Below, piece by piece: positions 34,957-44,598 of a stretch of DNA of 64,000 nucleotides; within the stretch, counting starts at the first letter, position 1; every line of letters begins with the position of its first letter. The notes under the pieces were generated by a model, which ran no database searches, was not told the origin of the DNA, and worked only from the letters and a program-made list of their open reading frames with translations. The position numbers and the translations under genes were made by a program. The DNA comes from RYN-230 sp963704995 (GTDB taxonomy: Bacteria > Actinomycetota > Actinomycetes > Streptosporangiales > Streptosporangiaceae), in contig CAVPIM010000010.1 in the NCBI GenBank assembly GCA_963704995.1, positions 310,001 to 374,000 on the forward strand, written 5' to 3'.

Positions 34957-35340
34957 ATGGGACTCATGGACAAGGTCAGGGCGCAGAGCACGCAACTCGC
35001 CCAGATGGCCCAGGAGACGGCGCGCGAGGGCAAGGTCAAGCTGGACCAGGCCCAGGCCAAGCGCCGGGCTGACGCGATGTTCCGCGATCTGGGCGCGACG
35101 GTGTACGCCGAGCGCACTGGCCGGGGTACCCCGGACAGCAAGGAGAAGATCGACCGGCTGGTGGACGCGCTGTCCCGGCAGGAAGCGTCCCAGGGGCTCG
35201 GTGATCCCGACGCCAGTGCCCCCGGGGAGGGCGCCCCGGGAGAGAAGGCCGCGGAAGAGAAGGCCGCGGGAGAGAAGGCCGCGGGAGGCAGCACCCCCCC
35301 AGCGGGCGCCCCGGGGGAGAGCACCCCGCCGTCGAGCTAA
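34957..35340 (+). CDS. Conserved actinobacterial small protein with Pro/Ala/Glu-rich tail
   Basis: This 127-residue protein has a helical, charged N-terminal half: GLMDKVRAQSTQLAQMAQET, GKVKLDQAQAKRRADAMFRD, LGATVYAERTGRG. A low-complexity tail contains three EKAA(G/E) repeats and PPAGAPGEST. The N-terminal part recurs in actinomycetes without an assigned function. ATG 34957 has GGCGGAGG five bases upstream; an upstream in-frame GTG adds five residues. Its stop codon TAA (35338-35340) overlaps the stop of the convergent transporter gene. Confidence 0.75.
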   Translation: MGLMDKVRAQSTQLAQMAQETAREGKVKLDQAQAKRRADAMFRDLGATVYAERTGRGTPDSKEKIDRLVDALSRQEASQGLGDPDASAPGEGAPGEKAAEEKAAGEKAAGGSTPPAGAPGESTPPSS

Positions 35341-37022
35341 GGCGTGTCTGCGTCCTGCCCGTCGCCCGCCCGCCATTGCCGGCGGTAATAGACCTGGTCA
35401 CGGCGGGTAAGAACGGACGGGTTCCCGGATGATGCCCCGGGGTATCCGGACGGCTGAGTCACCGGATCGCGCGGAACCCAGACCGGCTGCGCCAGCGGTT
35501 CCAGGTCTTCCGCAGGCAGTTCCAGGTCTTCCGCAGGTGGTTCCGGGTCCTCCGCTGGCGGTCCCAGGTCCTGGAAAGTCTTCGGTAGCCCACTCGCTGC
35601 GCGGGGGAGCACCTCCTGCGAAGGCAGGGGCCGCGTGGTGGTCAGGCCAAGCACCAGCACGGTGCACCCGCACCCGGTCAGCAGCAGCCAGGCCGGGCGG
35701 CTCGCGGAAGCAAACTCCGTGCGTATCGGCCCGTGCAGGTTCGTGTTCAGCAACGCCCCGCTGATTGCCACGCCGAGGGCCTGGCCCATCTGGCGGCTGG
35801 CGGAAGCGATGCCGGAGGCCAGGCCCGCCTGGCTGGGCGGGATGGCCGAGACCGCCGCGGTGCTGATCTGGCCGTTGACCATGCCCAGGCCGATGCCGAA
35901 CACCAGGAAGGCCACGATGAGGTAGAACTCCCCGGACGAGGCGGTCAGCCGCGACATCGCGGCCATGCTCAGGGCCAGGGCGGCGCCGCCCAGCGTCAGC
36001 GGTACCCGCAGGCCGTTGCGGGCCGCCAGTCGGGCCGCCAGCAGCGGGCAGACGGCCATGGCCGCGGCCGCGGGCAGCATGTGCAGGCCCGCGTCCAGCG
36101 CCGGAAGACCCCGGGTGTCCTGCAGGTAGAGCGTGACCATGAAGAGGAAACCGCCCAGGCTGCCGAACGCGCAGATGCCGGTCAGCACCGCTCCGGTGAA
36201 CGGCAGGTTGCGAAAGAAGCGGAGATCGATCAGCGGGTCCTTCCTGTGCAGCTCCCACAGGACCAGAACCACCAGCGCCGTACCGGCCAGCCCGAACAGA
36301 ACGCGGATGGCGGGCTCGCGCCAGTCACTCCGTGCGCCTTCGATGATGGCGTAGATCAGGGACCCGAGCATGACAATGACCAGGACCTGGGCGACCAGGT
36401 CAGGCCTGCGCTGGGCGCCGGGCCGCGATTCCGGGATGTACCTGGCCGCCAGGGCGATGGCGGCCAGCCCCACCGGTACGTTGACCCAGAAAATGCTCCG
36501 CCAGCCGGCCGCGCCGGTCAGTATCCCCCCGAGGAGCGGCCCGAGCGCCATGCTCACGCCGAACATGCTTATCCAGACCCCGATCGCCCAGGCCCGCTCG
36601 GCCCTTCCTTTGAAGACGGTGGCGATAATGGATACCGCGACGGGGTTGAGCATTGACCCGCCGATCGCCTGCACCACGCGGAATGCGATAAGCCAGCTAA
36701 GGCTGGGCGCCACGGAGCACAGTGCTGAGCTGACGGTGAACACCGTCAGCCCGGTCTGGAAGACGCGCCGGCGGCCGAAGCGGTCGGCCGTGGCCCCCGC
36801 GAGCATCACCAGACTGGCCAGGACCATCGTGTAGCCGTTGACGATCCACTGCAGGCCGGATACGGAGGCGTTCAGTCCCCTGGCGATCGTGGGCAGCGCG
36901 ACATTGACGATCGTGTTGTCGAGGCCGACGATGAACAGGCTCAGGCAGCAAGTGGCGAGAATCAGCTGATGGCGCCGAGAGTGAACCCGGCGCGCACGCA
37001 TACCCCGGCTGTGACGAGTCAT
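35337..37022 (-). CDS. MFS drug exporter, DHA2 (14-TM) family
   Basis: This 561-residue transporter has motif A between helices 2 and 3 (LAGATADRFGRRRVFQTGL) and the first-helix DHA2 motif LDNTIVNVALPTIARGL. Motif C lies in helix 5 (GVSMALGPLLGGILTGAAGW), as in proton-antiport exporters such as QacA/EmrB. Fourteen hydrophobic segments fit between residues 20 and 465. The C-terminal about 90 residues are cytosolic, with a PPAED-type repeat (PPAEDPEPPAEDLELPAEDL) not usual in the family. It exports unknown drugs or metabolites. It is convergent with the preceding gene, with overlapping stop codons. Confidence 0.92.
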   Translation of the reverse strand: MTRHSRGMRARRVHSRRHQLILATCCLSLFIVGLDNTIVNVALPTIARGLNASVSGLQWIVNGYTMVLASLVMLAGATADRFGRRRVFQTGLTVFTVSSALCSVAPSLSWLIAFRVVQAIGGSMLNPVAVSIIATVFKGRAERAWAIGVWISMFGVSMALGPLLGGILTGAAGWRSIFWVNVPVGLAAIALAARYIPESRPGAQRRPDLVAQVLVIVMLGSLIYAIIEGARSDWREPAIRVLFGLAGTALVVLVLWELHRKDPLIDLRFFRNLPFTGAVLTGICAFGSLGGFLFMVTLYLQDTRGLPALDAGLHMLPAAAAMAVCPLLAARLAARNGLRVPLTLGGAALALSMAAMSRLTASSGEFYLIVAFLVFGIGLGMVNGQISTAAVSAIPPSQAGLASGIASASRQMGQALGVAISGALLNTNLHGPIRTEFASASRPAWLLLTGCGCTVLVLGLTTTRPLPSQEVLPRAASGLPKTFQDLGPPAEDPEPPAEDLELPAEDLEPLAQPVWVPRDPVTQPSGYPGASSGNPSVLTRRDQVYYRRQWRAGDGQDADTP

Positions 37023-37185
37023 AGACGAGTAACGTCACCCCGTTCACCCGGCTCACATATCCGCAAGTATGAAACTATAGGCGCATCGCGCACCATCCCT
37101 CACATCAATAATTAAATCCAATAACCGTGACGGAAAATGCCGTCCCGGCTGACCGGATCGCGTACTTTATCCCGATTCCGCACGA

Positions 37186-37208
37186 CGGCCCGAAGGGCTC
37201 ACGGGCCG
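37186..37208 (-). terminator. Hairpin downstream of the LCP gene
   Basis: CGGCCCG (37186-37192) pairs with CGGGCCG (37202-37208) across a 9-base loop, about 60 bp after the stop of the leftward LCP gene. The gap 37023-37270 also contains an AT-rich patch (37050-37130), which probably holds the promoter of the leftward MFS gene; no other feature is seen. Confidence 0.4.
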
Positions 37209-37270
37209 CCGGGAACGGGACTTAGCTGACGGTCATGTCCGGACCTGGCCCGGCTCAGGCGAGGCACGCC

Positions 37271-38926
37271 CTAGTGGCAGGCGAACTGGGCGGCGGTCGA
37301 GGACGGGACGCCGCCGGTGGACGCGGCCGGTTTCGGTGCCGCCGGTCCGGCGGTCACCGAGTACCCGTTCGTGCCCAGCAGGACGCGCACCTTGGCCAGC
37401 CCCTTGACCTGCTGCAGTGAGCCGCCCGGGATGACCTTCTGGACCAGCCTGGCCCCGGCCAGGTCGCCGGGCGGGTACTGGATCGCGGTCTGGCTGATGT
37501 CGTGGGCCGGCCAGGTCAGCCCGTCCTTGACCGGGAAGCCCAGCCGGGACAGATCAGTGCCGGTGCTGGCGGACAGGCCGCCGATCAGCGTCCCGTTCCA
37601 GACCTCGACCGGCACCTGGCTGCGATGCAGTTTCCGGCTGGCCGTCCTGGGCCGCGGCCTGGGCTTGATGGCCGGCTTGTCGTTCTTCAGCTCGCTGAAC
37701 AGTGCCTGCGACTCCTTGGTGTCCCACAGCACCGCCAGCTGGCCCGTCGGGGTCTGGTAGTTGTAGTTGGACAGCGGCACGGTCATGAACCGGACGTCGC
37801 CGGGGGAGATGCCGCGCATCTGGTCCGCGAGTGCGGCCACGTTGAGGCCCTGGTTGACCTTGATCGCGGCCAGCGCGGCCCGCAGGAACCGGTCCAGCTT
37901 GATCGGGTTGGCCAGCGTCCCGGAACTGATCGCCTCGGTGAGCATCGAGGACAGCAGGCGCTGCTGGTCCTGGATCCGGGCCAGGTCCGAGGTGGCGAAC
38001 GAGTGACGGTCCCGGGCGTACTCCAGCGCCGTGATCCCGTTCACGTGGTGGTGCCCCCTGGACAGGTGCAGCCCGCTGTAGGGGTCGTCCACCGAGAACG
38101 GCAGGCAGATGTTGACGCCGCCCAGGGCGTCGATGACCTTGACGAAGCCCAGGAAGTTGACCTGGATGAAGTCATTGATGGTCAGCCCGGTGTTGGCCTC
38201 CACGGTCTGGACTACCAGCGGCGGGCCGCCCAGGCCGTAGGCTGCGTTGATCTTGTTCATGCCGTGCCCGGGAATGTTCACCCAGGAGTCGCGGGGCAGG
38301 CTGATCACCGTGACCCGGCTCCGGTCACCCGACACGTGGACCAGCATCAGCGTGTCGGAGTTGGAGCTGACCACCCGGCCCACGTGCAGCGCGAGCTGCT
38401 GGTGGCGGGTCAGCCCGGAGCGCTGGTCCACCCCGGCCACCAGCACGTTCAGCGGCCCGCTCGACGGGGTGCCGGCGGTGCCCGCGTTGACCCGGCCGAT
38501 GGTGTCGTTGATGTAGCTGGTGAACCCCCAGGCGGTCCCGGCGACGAACAGGACCACCGCGGACAGGGCGCCGCACACGGTGAGCATGACGCGGCGCCGC
38601 CTCGCCTTGCGGCCCGCGGCGATGCGGGTTATCAGCCGCTGCTGCGCGGCCGACGCCGCGGTCCGGCGCCTCCCGCCGCGGGGCTGGGCCCCCGGCCGGT
38701 CAGCACGGGGCTGGTCAGCACGAGGCTGGCCAGCACGGGGCCCCGGCCGCCAAACGGGCTGATCCGGCGGCTGGCCGGGCCCGGTCACCGGCTCATCCGG
38801 TGCGCCGGGCGGCCCGCCCGGGGCACCGCCCGGCTGCCGGGCGCCTGGCGCAGCACGGGACCCGGAACCGGCCATCCAGCCAGGCTCACGGTATCCACCC
38901 GTCGCGTCGTCGCCGTTGTCGGCCAT
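37271..38926 (-). CDS. LytR-CpsA-Psr (LCP) cell-wall glycopolymer ligase
   Basis: This 551-residue protein has a disordered Pro/Gly/Arg-rich cytosolic region (about 1-105) and a transmembrane helix (about 112-133: VMLTVCGALSAVVLFVAG). The LCP domain (about 155-340) has the conserved Arg/Asp residues: VLVAGVDQRSG, SDTLMLVHVSGDRSRVTVIS, LPRDSWVNIPG, KINAAYGLGG and ALEYARDRHSF. A LytR_C domain (about 430-525: VEVWNGTLIGGLSASTGTDL) follows. LCP enzymes transfer undecaprenyl-linked polymers to peptidoglycan outside the membrane. The cysteine at the extreme C-terminus (FACH) is unusual but unexplained. Confidence 0.92.
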   Translation of the reverse strand: MADNGDDATGGYREPGWMAGSGSRAAPGARQPGGAPGGPPGAPDEPVTGPGQPPDQPVWRPGPRAGQPRADQPRADRPGAQPRGGRRRTAASAAQQRLITRIAAGRKARRRRVMLTVCGALSAVVLFVAGTAWGFTSYINDTIGRVNAGTAGTPSSGPLNVLVAGVDQRSGLTRHQQLALHVGRVVSSNSDTLMLVHVSGDRSRVTVISLPRDSWVNIPGHGMNKINAAYGLGGPPLVVQTVEANTGLTINDFIQVNFLGFVKVIDALGGVNICLPFSVDDPYSGLHLSRGHHHVNGITALEYARDRHSFATSDLARIQDQQRLLSSMLTEAISSGTLANPIKLDRFLRAALAAIKVNQGLNVAALADQMRGISPGDVRFMTVPLSNYNYQTPTGQLAVLWDTKESQALFSELKNDKPAIKPRPRPRTASRKLHRSQVPVEVWNGTLIGGLSASTGTDLSRLGFPVKDGLTWPAHDISQTAIQYPPGDLAGARLVQKVIPGGSLQQVKGLAKVRVLLGTNGYSVTAGPAAPKPAASTGGVPSSTAAQFACH

Positions 38927-39047
38927 CGGCCCCCCAGATGCCGGCTCTCAGTAGGCTAGCGCGGCCGCCGGGGATTGGCCGGGAGGCCGGGCGTGTCCCC
39001 CGGATTGCCGGTCATATCCCGGATGAGGGAACTATCCGGATGAGGGA

Positions 39048-41291
39048 CTATCCGGCCGGCGGCTCGGGGTCGCGTGGCAGTCCCAGCATCCGCTCGCCGA
39101 TGATGTTCAGCTGGATGTCGGTGGTCCCCCCGCCGATGGTCAGCGCCCGGGTGAGCAGGACCTGCCGGGCCCATGGATTCGAGGCCAGCGCAGCCCCGGG
39201 TCCCTGCATGGACCAGCACAGCTCGGCGACCTCCTGGGCGTGCCGCATGCCGAGCAGCTTGCGGACGCTGCCGGTGGCCCCCGGCTCGGTCCCGGACAGC
39301 TGCTTCAGCGTGACCCGCATGCCGAGCACGTCGATCGCGTGCCCCTCCGCGACCAGCCGCCCGGCCGCCTCGAGCCGGGCCTGGCGGGCCGGCTCGTCCA
39401 GCCCGCGCAGCACCTCCAGCAGCTCCGGCGTGCCACAGCCGAACGTCCAGGTCCGCGACAGGGACACGCGCTCGTTGGCCAGCGTGGTCCTGGCCACCGG
39501 CCAGCCGTGCCCGACCTCACCCACCACCAGGTCGTCCGGCACCAGCACGCCGTCCAGGAAGACCTCGTTGAACATGGCGTCCCCGGTCAGCTCGCGCAGC
39601 GGGCGCACCGTTACCCCCGGCGATTTCATGTCGACCAGGAAGTAGGTGATGCCCGCGTGCCGGCGGCTGGACGGATCCGTCCGCGCCACGCAGATGGCCC
39701 AGTCCGCCTCCCTGGCCAGGGACGTCCAGATCTTCTGGCCGGTCAGCCGCCAGCCCGCGCCCCCCTGGCCATCCCCTTCCGCCCGCTCCGCCCGGGTGGT
39801 CAGGCCGGCCAGGTCTGAGCCCGCGCCGGGTTCGCTGAACAGCTGGCACCAGGTGATCTCGCCGCGCAGCGTGGCGGGCAGGAAGCGCTCCTGCTGCGCC
39901 GCGGTGCCGTAGCCGACCAGGGCCGGCACGACCCAGGCGCCGATCAGCAGGGCCGGGGTGCGGAGCCGGGCCCGCTTCATTTCCTCCGCGATGACCAGCT
40001 GCTCCAGCGGGCCGGCCGCCCGGCCCCAGGGGGCGGGCAGATGCGGGACCACCCAGCCGCCGGCGGCCAGCCGCGGGGTGCGGGCCGGGGGCTCGAGCGC
40101 CGCGATGGCGGCCAGCTCCGCGCGGATCTGGGCGCGCAGCGGCCCGGCCTCCGCGGGCAGGTTGACCCGGACGGGCCGGTGCGCGCCGCCGAGGGCCAGC
40201 TCCGCGGCCTGGCGGGCCCAGTCCCCGCTGGGACCGAGCAGCGCACGCAGGCAGAGCGCGCGCCGGTAGTACCAGTGGGCGGGATGCTCCCAGGTGTACC
40301 CGATCCCGCCGAGGACCTGGATGCACTCGTGGGTGCAGCTGACCGCGGCGTCGAGGGCCACGACCGCGGCCACCGCGGCGGCGAAGTGGCGCCCGGCTGG
40401 CCCCCCGGTCGCGTCATCGTCGGGGGTGTCCGCCGGAGCATCCTGGGCGGTGGCCGCGTCCCAGGCGGTGGCGGCGTCCCAGGCGGCCGCGGCGGCCTGC
40501 TCGGCCGCGGTGAGCATCCGCGCGCACCGGTGCTTGACCGCCTGGAACTGGCCGATGGGCCGGCCGAACTGGTGCCGGATCCTGGCGTGCTCCGCCGCCG
40601 TCTGCACCGCCCAGCCGGCGATGCCGCACGCTTCGGCGGCGAACAGCACGGCCGTCAGGCTGGTGACATCGCTGCGGGTGAGCCCGGGCAGGACCCGCCC
40701 GGCGGGCACCGGGACCCGGGCGGCCCGGACCGCGGCCAGCGGGCGGGTCGGGTCGAGGCTGTCCAGCCCGGTGATGGCCAGGTCCGCGGCGTTGACCACG
40801 GCCCACCGTTCCTGCGTCCCGGTCAGCACCGGCAGCACGACGAGGTCGGCCAGGCCCGCCCCCAGGACCGGGACCGATTCGCCGTCGAGGATGAGGCCGC
40901 CGCCGGTGGCCGTGCCGGTCAGCCCGGGGGCCAGCGCGACGGCCGCGGACCGTGACCCGTCCGCCAGCCCGGCCAGCAGCTTGCGTGTCTCGCCGTCGGC
41001 GGGCCGGGCCGCGGCCAGCAGCGCACCCGCCAGCGCCGTGGGCAGGAACCCGCCGGGCGCCAAGGCGTGCCCCAGTTCCTCCAGGGCCACCGCCAGCTCG
41101 CTCAGGCCGTAGCCCTGGCCGCCGGATTCCTCGGGCAGGTGCAGGCCGAGCAGGCCCTGCCCGGCCAGGGCGGGCCGCAGCACGTCCGGGTAGCTGTCCG
41201 GGCCGTCCCCAGGTGGCCCGCAGTGCCGCCCGGCCCATCCGCGTACCGACGCCGCCAGCTCCAGATGGTCTTCGCTGACACCGAGCGCCAT
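39048..41291 (-). CDS. Tandem (fused) acyl-CoA dehydrogenase
   Basis: This 747-residue protein contains two acyl-CoA dehydrogenase units. The N-terminal unit (about 1-370) has LGVSEDHLELAASVRGWAGR, ALEELGHALAPG and the helical segment CIQVLGGIGYTWEHPAHWYY. The C-terminal unit (about 375-747) has LPAPWGRAAGPLEQLVIAEE, the FAD-site strand ITWCQLFSEPGAGSDLAGLT and LTGQKIWTSLAREADWAICV. It ends with GGGTTDIQLNIIGERMLGLP. In actinobacteria such FadE pairs, as fusions or heterodimers, oxidise unusual acyl-CoAs such as sterol side chains; the substrate here is unknown. It is well preserved, unlike its neighbours to the right. Confidence 0.9.
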   Translation of the reverse strand: MALGVSEDHLELAASVRGWAGRHCGPPGDGPDSYPDVLRPALAGQGLLGLHLPEESGGQGYGLSELAVALEELGHALAPGGFLPTALAGALLAAARPADGETRKLLAGLADGSRSAAVALAPGLTGTATGGGLILDGESVPVLGAGLADLVVLPVLTGTQERWAVVNAADLAITGLDSLDPTRPLAAVRAARVPVPAGRVLPGLTRSDVTSLTAVLFAAEACGIAGWAVQTAAEHARIRHQFGRPIGQFQAVKHRCARMLTAAEQAAAAAWDAATAWDAATAQDAPADTPDDDATGGPAGRHFAAAVAAVVALDAAVSCTHECIQVLGGIGYTWEHPAHWYYRRALCLRALLGPSGDWARQAAELALGGAHRPVRVNLPAEAGPLRAQIRAELAAIAALEPPARTPRLAAGGWVVPHLPAPWGRAAGPLEQLVIAEEMKRARLRTPALLIGAWVVPALVGYGTAAQQERFLPATLRGEITWCQLFSEPGAGSDLAGLTTRAERAEGDGQGGAGWRLTGQKIWTSLAREADWAICVARTDPSSRRHAGITYFLVDMKSPGVTVRPLRELTGDAMFNEVFLDGVLVPDDLVVGEVGHGWPVARTTLANERVSLSRTWTFGCGTPELLEVLRGLDEPARQARLEAAGRLVAEGHAIDVLGMRVTLKQLSGTEPGATGSVRKLLGMRHAQEVAELCWSMQGPGAALASNPWARQVLLTRALTIGGGTTDIQLNIIGERMLGLPRDPEPPAG

Positions 41292-41406
41292 GGTTCACCT
41301 CGCTGTGAGAGCAGGCCTGTGCCGCCACAGTAAAGCGAGATCCGCGTGGTGGGAATCAGCGGGTAACGACGCCCGAGTACGGCCGGACCAGGTCAACAAT
41401 GAGTAC

Positions 41407-42282
41407 ATGCAGCCAGAGCCGCCCGCAGGTGGTTCCCCGGGCGGGCCAAACCCGGATCAGCCCGTCCCGGCGGGGCCCGTCCCGCGGGGCCCGTCCCCCG
41501 GGGCACCGCATGCTCCGCCCCCCGCGCCCGGTCCGGGTCCGCAACCCGGTCTGGTACGCGCTGGTCACCAGGGCCGAGCACGCCGGGCACGAGGCCGTGG
41601 GTGACGTCCATAAGGCCGTGCCGGCCTGGCGGCGCAGCACCCCCGGCGAGCACCGCTGGCCGGTCACCATCAGCGTGATCGTGGCCATCGTCCTGCAGCT
41701 CCTGCTGCCGGACCAGCTGACCATGCACCCGCTGCCGCACTACCTGCTGCCCGTCCTCGAAGGCGGGGTGCTGCTCGGCCTGGCCATCGCCAACCCGGTG
41801 CGCATCGAGCGGCGGGGCCCCTTCGTCCGCTGGGTCAGCATCGTGCTGATCCTCCTGATCACCACGGCCAACGCGGCCTCAGCGGTGCTGCTCATCCAGC
41901 ACATCATCATCGGCCACGCCGGACATCGCCGGCCCCGCTGCTCGCCTCCGGGGCCGCCATCTGGGGCACCAACGTCATCGCCTTTGCCCTCTGGTACTGG
42001 GAGTTCGACCGGGGCGGCCCGGTGCACCGCGCCCACGGCACCTTCCAGTACCTGGACTTCCTGTTCCCGCAGATGACCATCGACCACCTGGTTGACCCGG
42101 ACTGGGAACCGCGGTTCGTGGATTACCTGTACCTGTCGTTCACCAACGCCACCGCGTTCAGCCCGACCGACGTCATGCCGCTGGCCCGCTGGGCCAAGCT
42201 GACCATGCTGGTCCAGTCGGCGGTGTCCCTCTCGCTCGGTGCGCTGGTCATCGCCCGCGCGGTGAACATCCTCCCGGCCTGA
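41407..42282 (+). CDS. Integral membrane protein, frame-disrupted
   Basis: The reading moves from frame 1 (MQPEPPAGGSPGGPNPDQPV, from ATG 41407) to frame 2 near 41540 (NPVWYALVTRAEHAGHEAVG, ISVIVAIVLQLLLPDQL, FVRWVSIVLILLITTANAAS). It returns to frame 1 near 41940 (AIWGTNVIAFALWYWEFDRG, GTFQYLDFLFPQM, ARWAKLTMLVQSAVSLSLGA). Joined, it gives about 290 residues with four to five transmembrane segments, ending as in a conserved actinobacterial membrane protein of unknown function (DYLYLSFTNATAFSPTD). Two compensating indels leave the total length divisible by three. Either the assembly has errors here or the protein's central part is altered. Confidence 0.6.
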
Positions 42283-42429
42283 CCTGTCTCACCTGTCTGG
42301 CCGGCCTGGCCCGGGGCATCCCCATGGCCAACCCGGTTACCACCGGGTATCATGGCCGTTGTTACTCGTCGGTAGCAGTCCTGGGCGCACCAACACTTGT
42401 CAGAACTGCTCTTCAGAATGGGGGCGGCC

Positions 42430-44269
42430 ATGGGTCACTACAAGAGCAACCTTCGCGACATCGAGTTCAACCTGTTCGAGGTGCTGCGCCGGCAGGACCT
42501 GCTGGGCCGCGAGCCCTACCCGGACGTTGACGAGGAGACCGCGCGCGGCATCCTCGACGAGGTCAACCGGCTGGCCACCGGCCCGATCGCCGAGTCTTTC
42601 GCGGACGCCGACCGGAACCCGCCGGTGTTTGACGCTGACACCGCGTCGGTGCGGATGCCCGACAGCTTCAAGAAGTCGTTCGCCGCGTTCATGGACGCCG
42701 AGTGGTTCCGCCTCGACCTGCCGCCTGAGCTGGGCGGGATCGCCGCGCCGCGCACCCTGGCCTGGGCAGTGGCCGAGTTCATCCTGGGCGCCAACCCCGC
42801 GGTGTGGATGTACTCCGGCGGCCCGAACTTCGCCCACGTGCTGTGGACCATCGGCACCCCGGACCAGCAGCGGTTCGCGGAGCAGGCCATCAACCGCAAG
42901 TGGGGCAGCACCATGGTGCTGACCGAGCCCGAGGCCGGCTCGGACGTGGGGGCCGGCCGGACCAGGGCCATCGAGCAGCCCGACGGCACCTGGCACATCG
43001 AGGGCGTCAAGCGGTTCATCACCAGCGCCGAGCACGACATGGCCGAGAACATCTTCCACCTGGTGCTAGCCCGCCCCGAGGGGGCCGGGCCCGGCACCAA
43101 GGGCCTGTCCATGTTCCTGGTGCCCAAGTACCTGGTCGGCCCGGACGGTGAGCTCGGCGAGCGCAACGGCGTCCGGGTCACCGGGGTCGAGCACAAGATG
43201 GGCCTCAAGGCCTCCACCACCTGCGAGCTCACCTTCGGCGCGGACCGCCCCGCGGTCGGCACGCTGGTCGGCGGGGTGCACGACGGCATCCGGCAGATGT
43301 TCCTGATCATCGAGCACGCCCGGATGATGGTCGGCACCAAGGCCATCGCCACCCTGTCCACCGGCTACCTGAACGCGCTGGAGTACGCCCGGCAGCGGGT
43401 CCAGGGTGCGGACATGACCCAGATGGCGGACAAGACCGCGCCGCGGGTCACGATCATCCACCACCCCGACGTCCGCCGGATCCTGATGATGCAGAAGGCG
43501 TACGCCGAGGGCATGCGGGCGCTGATGCTCTACACCGCCTCCTGGCAGGACGCGGTGCAGATCGCCAAGGCCGAGGGCCGGCACCGAACCGGGCACCACG
43601 GGCGACCTGGCGGCCCGGGTCAACGACCTGCTGCTGCCCATCGTCAAGGGGGTCGGCTCCGAGCGGGCCTACGAGCTGCTCACGCAGTCCCTGCAGACCT
43701 ACGGAGGCTCGGGCTTCATCCAGGACTTCCCGGTCGAGCAGTACATCCGGGACGCCAAGATCGACAGCCTGTACGAGGGCACCACCGCGATCCAGGGCAT
43801 GGACCTGTTCTTCCGCAAGACCCTGCGCGACCAGGGGGTGGCCCTGGGTGCCGTGCTCAGCGAGATCAAGGAGTTCGCGGCCGGCGAGGCCGGCAACGGG
43901 CGGCTCAAGACCGAGCGGGCCGCGCTGGCCGCCGCGGTCGCTGACGTCGAGGCCATGGTCGCGGCCCTGTCCGGGTACGCGCTCGCCTCGCTGGAGCAGC
44001 CCGCCGAGGTGTACAAGGCCGGGCTGAACAGCACCCGGCTGCTGATGGCCCTGGGCGACCTGCTCATCGGCTGGCTGCTGGCCCGCCAAGCCGAGGTCGC
44101 GGTCCGCGCCCTGGACGAGGGCGCCGGCCGCGACGAGGCCTTCTACCAGGGCAAGCTGGCCACGGCGCGGTTCTTCGCCGAGACCGTGCTGCCCCGGCTG
44201 GCGGTGGAGCGCCAGATCGCCGAGACCACCACGCTGGACCTCATGGAACTGCCCGAGGAAGCCTTCTAG
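42430..44269 (+). CDS. Acyl-CoA dehydrogenase with C-terminal extension, frameshifted
   Basis: The frame gives about 613 residues when corrected. N-terminal part: MGHYKSNLRDIEFNLFEVLR. FAD/substrate strands: WGSTMVLTEPEAGSDVGAGR and FITSAEHDMAENIFHLVLAR. Middle: ARMMVGTKAIATLSTGYLNA, then after the break GSGFIQDFPVEQYIRDAKID, SLYEGTTAIQGMDLFFRK with the catalytic Glu of 'YEGTT', and a helical C-terminal extension ending PEEAF. An extra G near 43583 (GAGGG) disrupts the frame between AKAEG and GTEPGTTGDLAARVNDLL. The long form with extension is a known actinobacterial acyl-CoA dehydrogenase group (DUF5135/AcdB-like C-terminal domain). It overlaps the end of the convergent gene by 4 bp. Confidence 0.85.
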
Positions 44270-44559
44270 ATTTCGTACTGCACGGCTGCGCGCTGGCTGA
44301 CGATCGGCTGCACGTACTTCCCGATGATGTCCCGGTGTACCGGGTGGTCCCGGTACACCAGGTAGTCCTCGACGTTGTCGAAGTCCGCCACCACCGCGAA
44401 CTGGTAGTTGCCCGGGTTCATGCCGGCGTCCAGGCCCACGTGGTAGGCCTTGATCTGCTCGATGGCCCCGGGCAGCGTGCGCAGCTGGCGGGCGAGTTCC
44501 TGCTGCTGCTCCTCGGAGGTCTGCGGGGTGAACGTGAACAGCACGGCGTGCCGGAACAT
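44266..44559 (-). CDS. Dabb (stress-responsive A/B barrel) protein
   Basis: This 97-residue protein is a ferredoxin-like dimeric alpha/beta barrel: FRHAVLFTFTPQTSEEQQQE, KAYHVGLDAGMNPGNYQFAV and DYLVYRDHPVHRDIIGKYVQ. HPVHRDI is the typical Dabb motif. Members bind small hydrophobic ligands or act as cyclase-like helpers; the exact role is unknown. It follows the 2-oxo-acid dehydrogenase E2 gene (40-bp gap) in the same leftward direction and is convergent with the acyl-CoA dehydrogenase. Confidence 0.88.
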   Translation of the reverse strand: MFRHAVLFTFTPQTSEEQQQELARQLRTLPGAIEQIKAYHVGLDAGMNPGNYQFAVVADFDNVEDYLVYRDHPVHRDIIGKYVQPIVSQRAAVQYEI

Positions 44560-44598
44560 CGCGGTCCCTTTCTCGTGGACAGGTCGGCCCTCTTGCGC

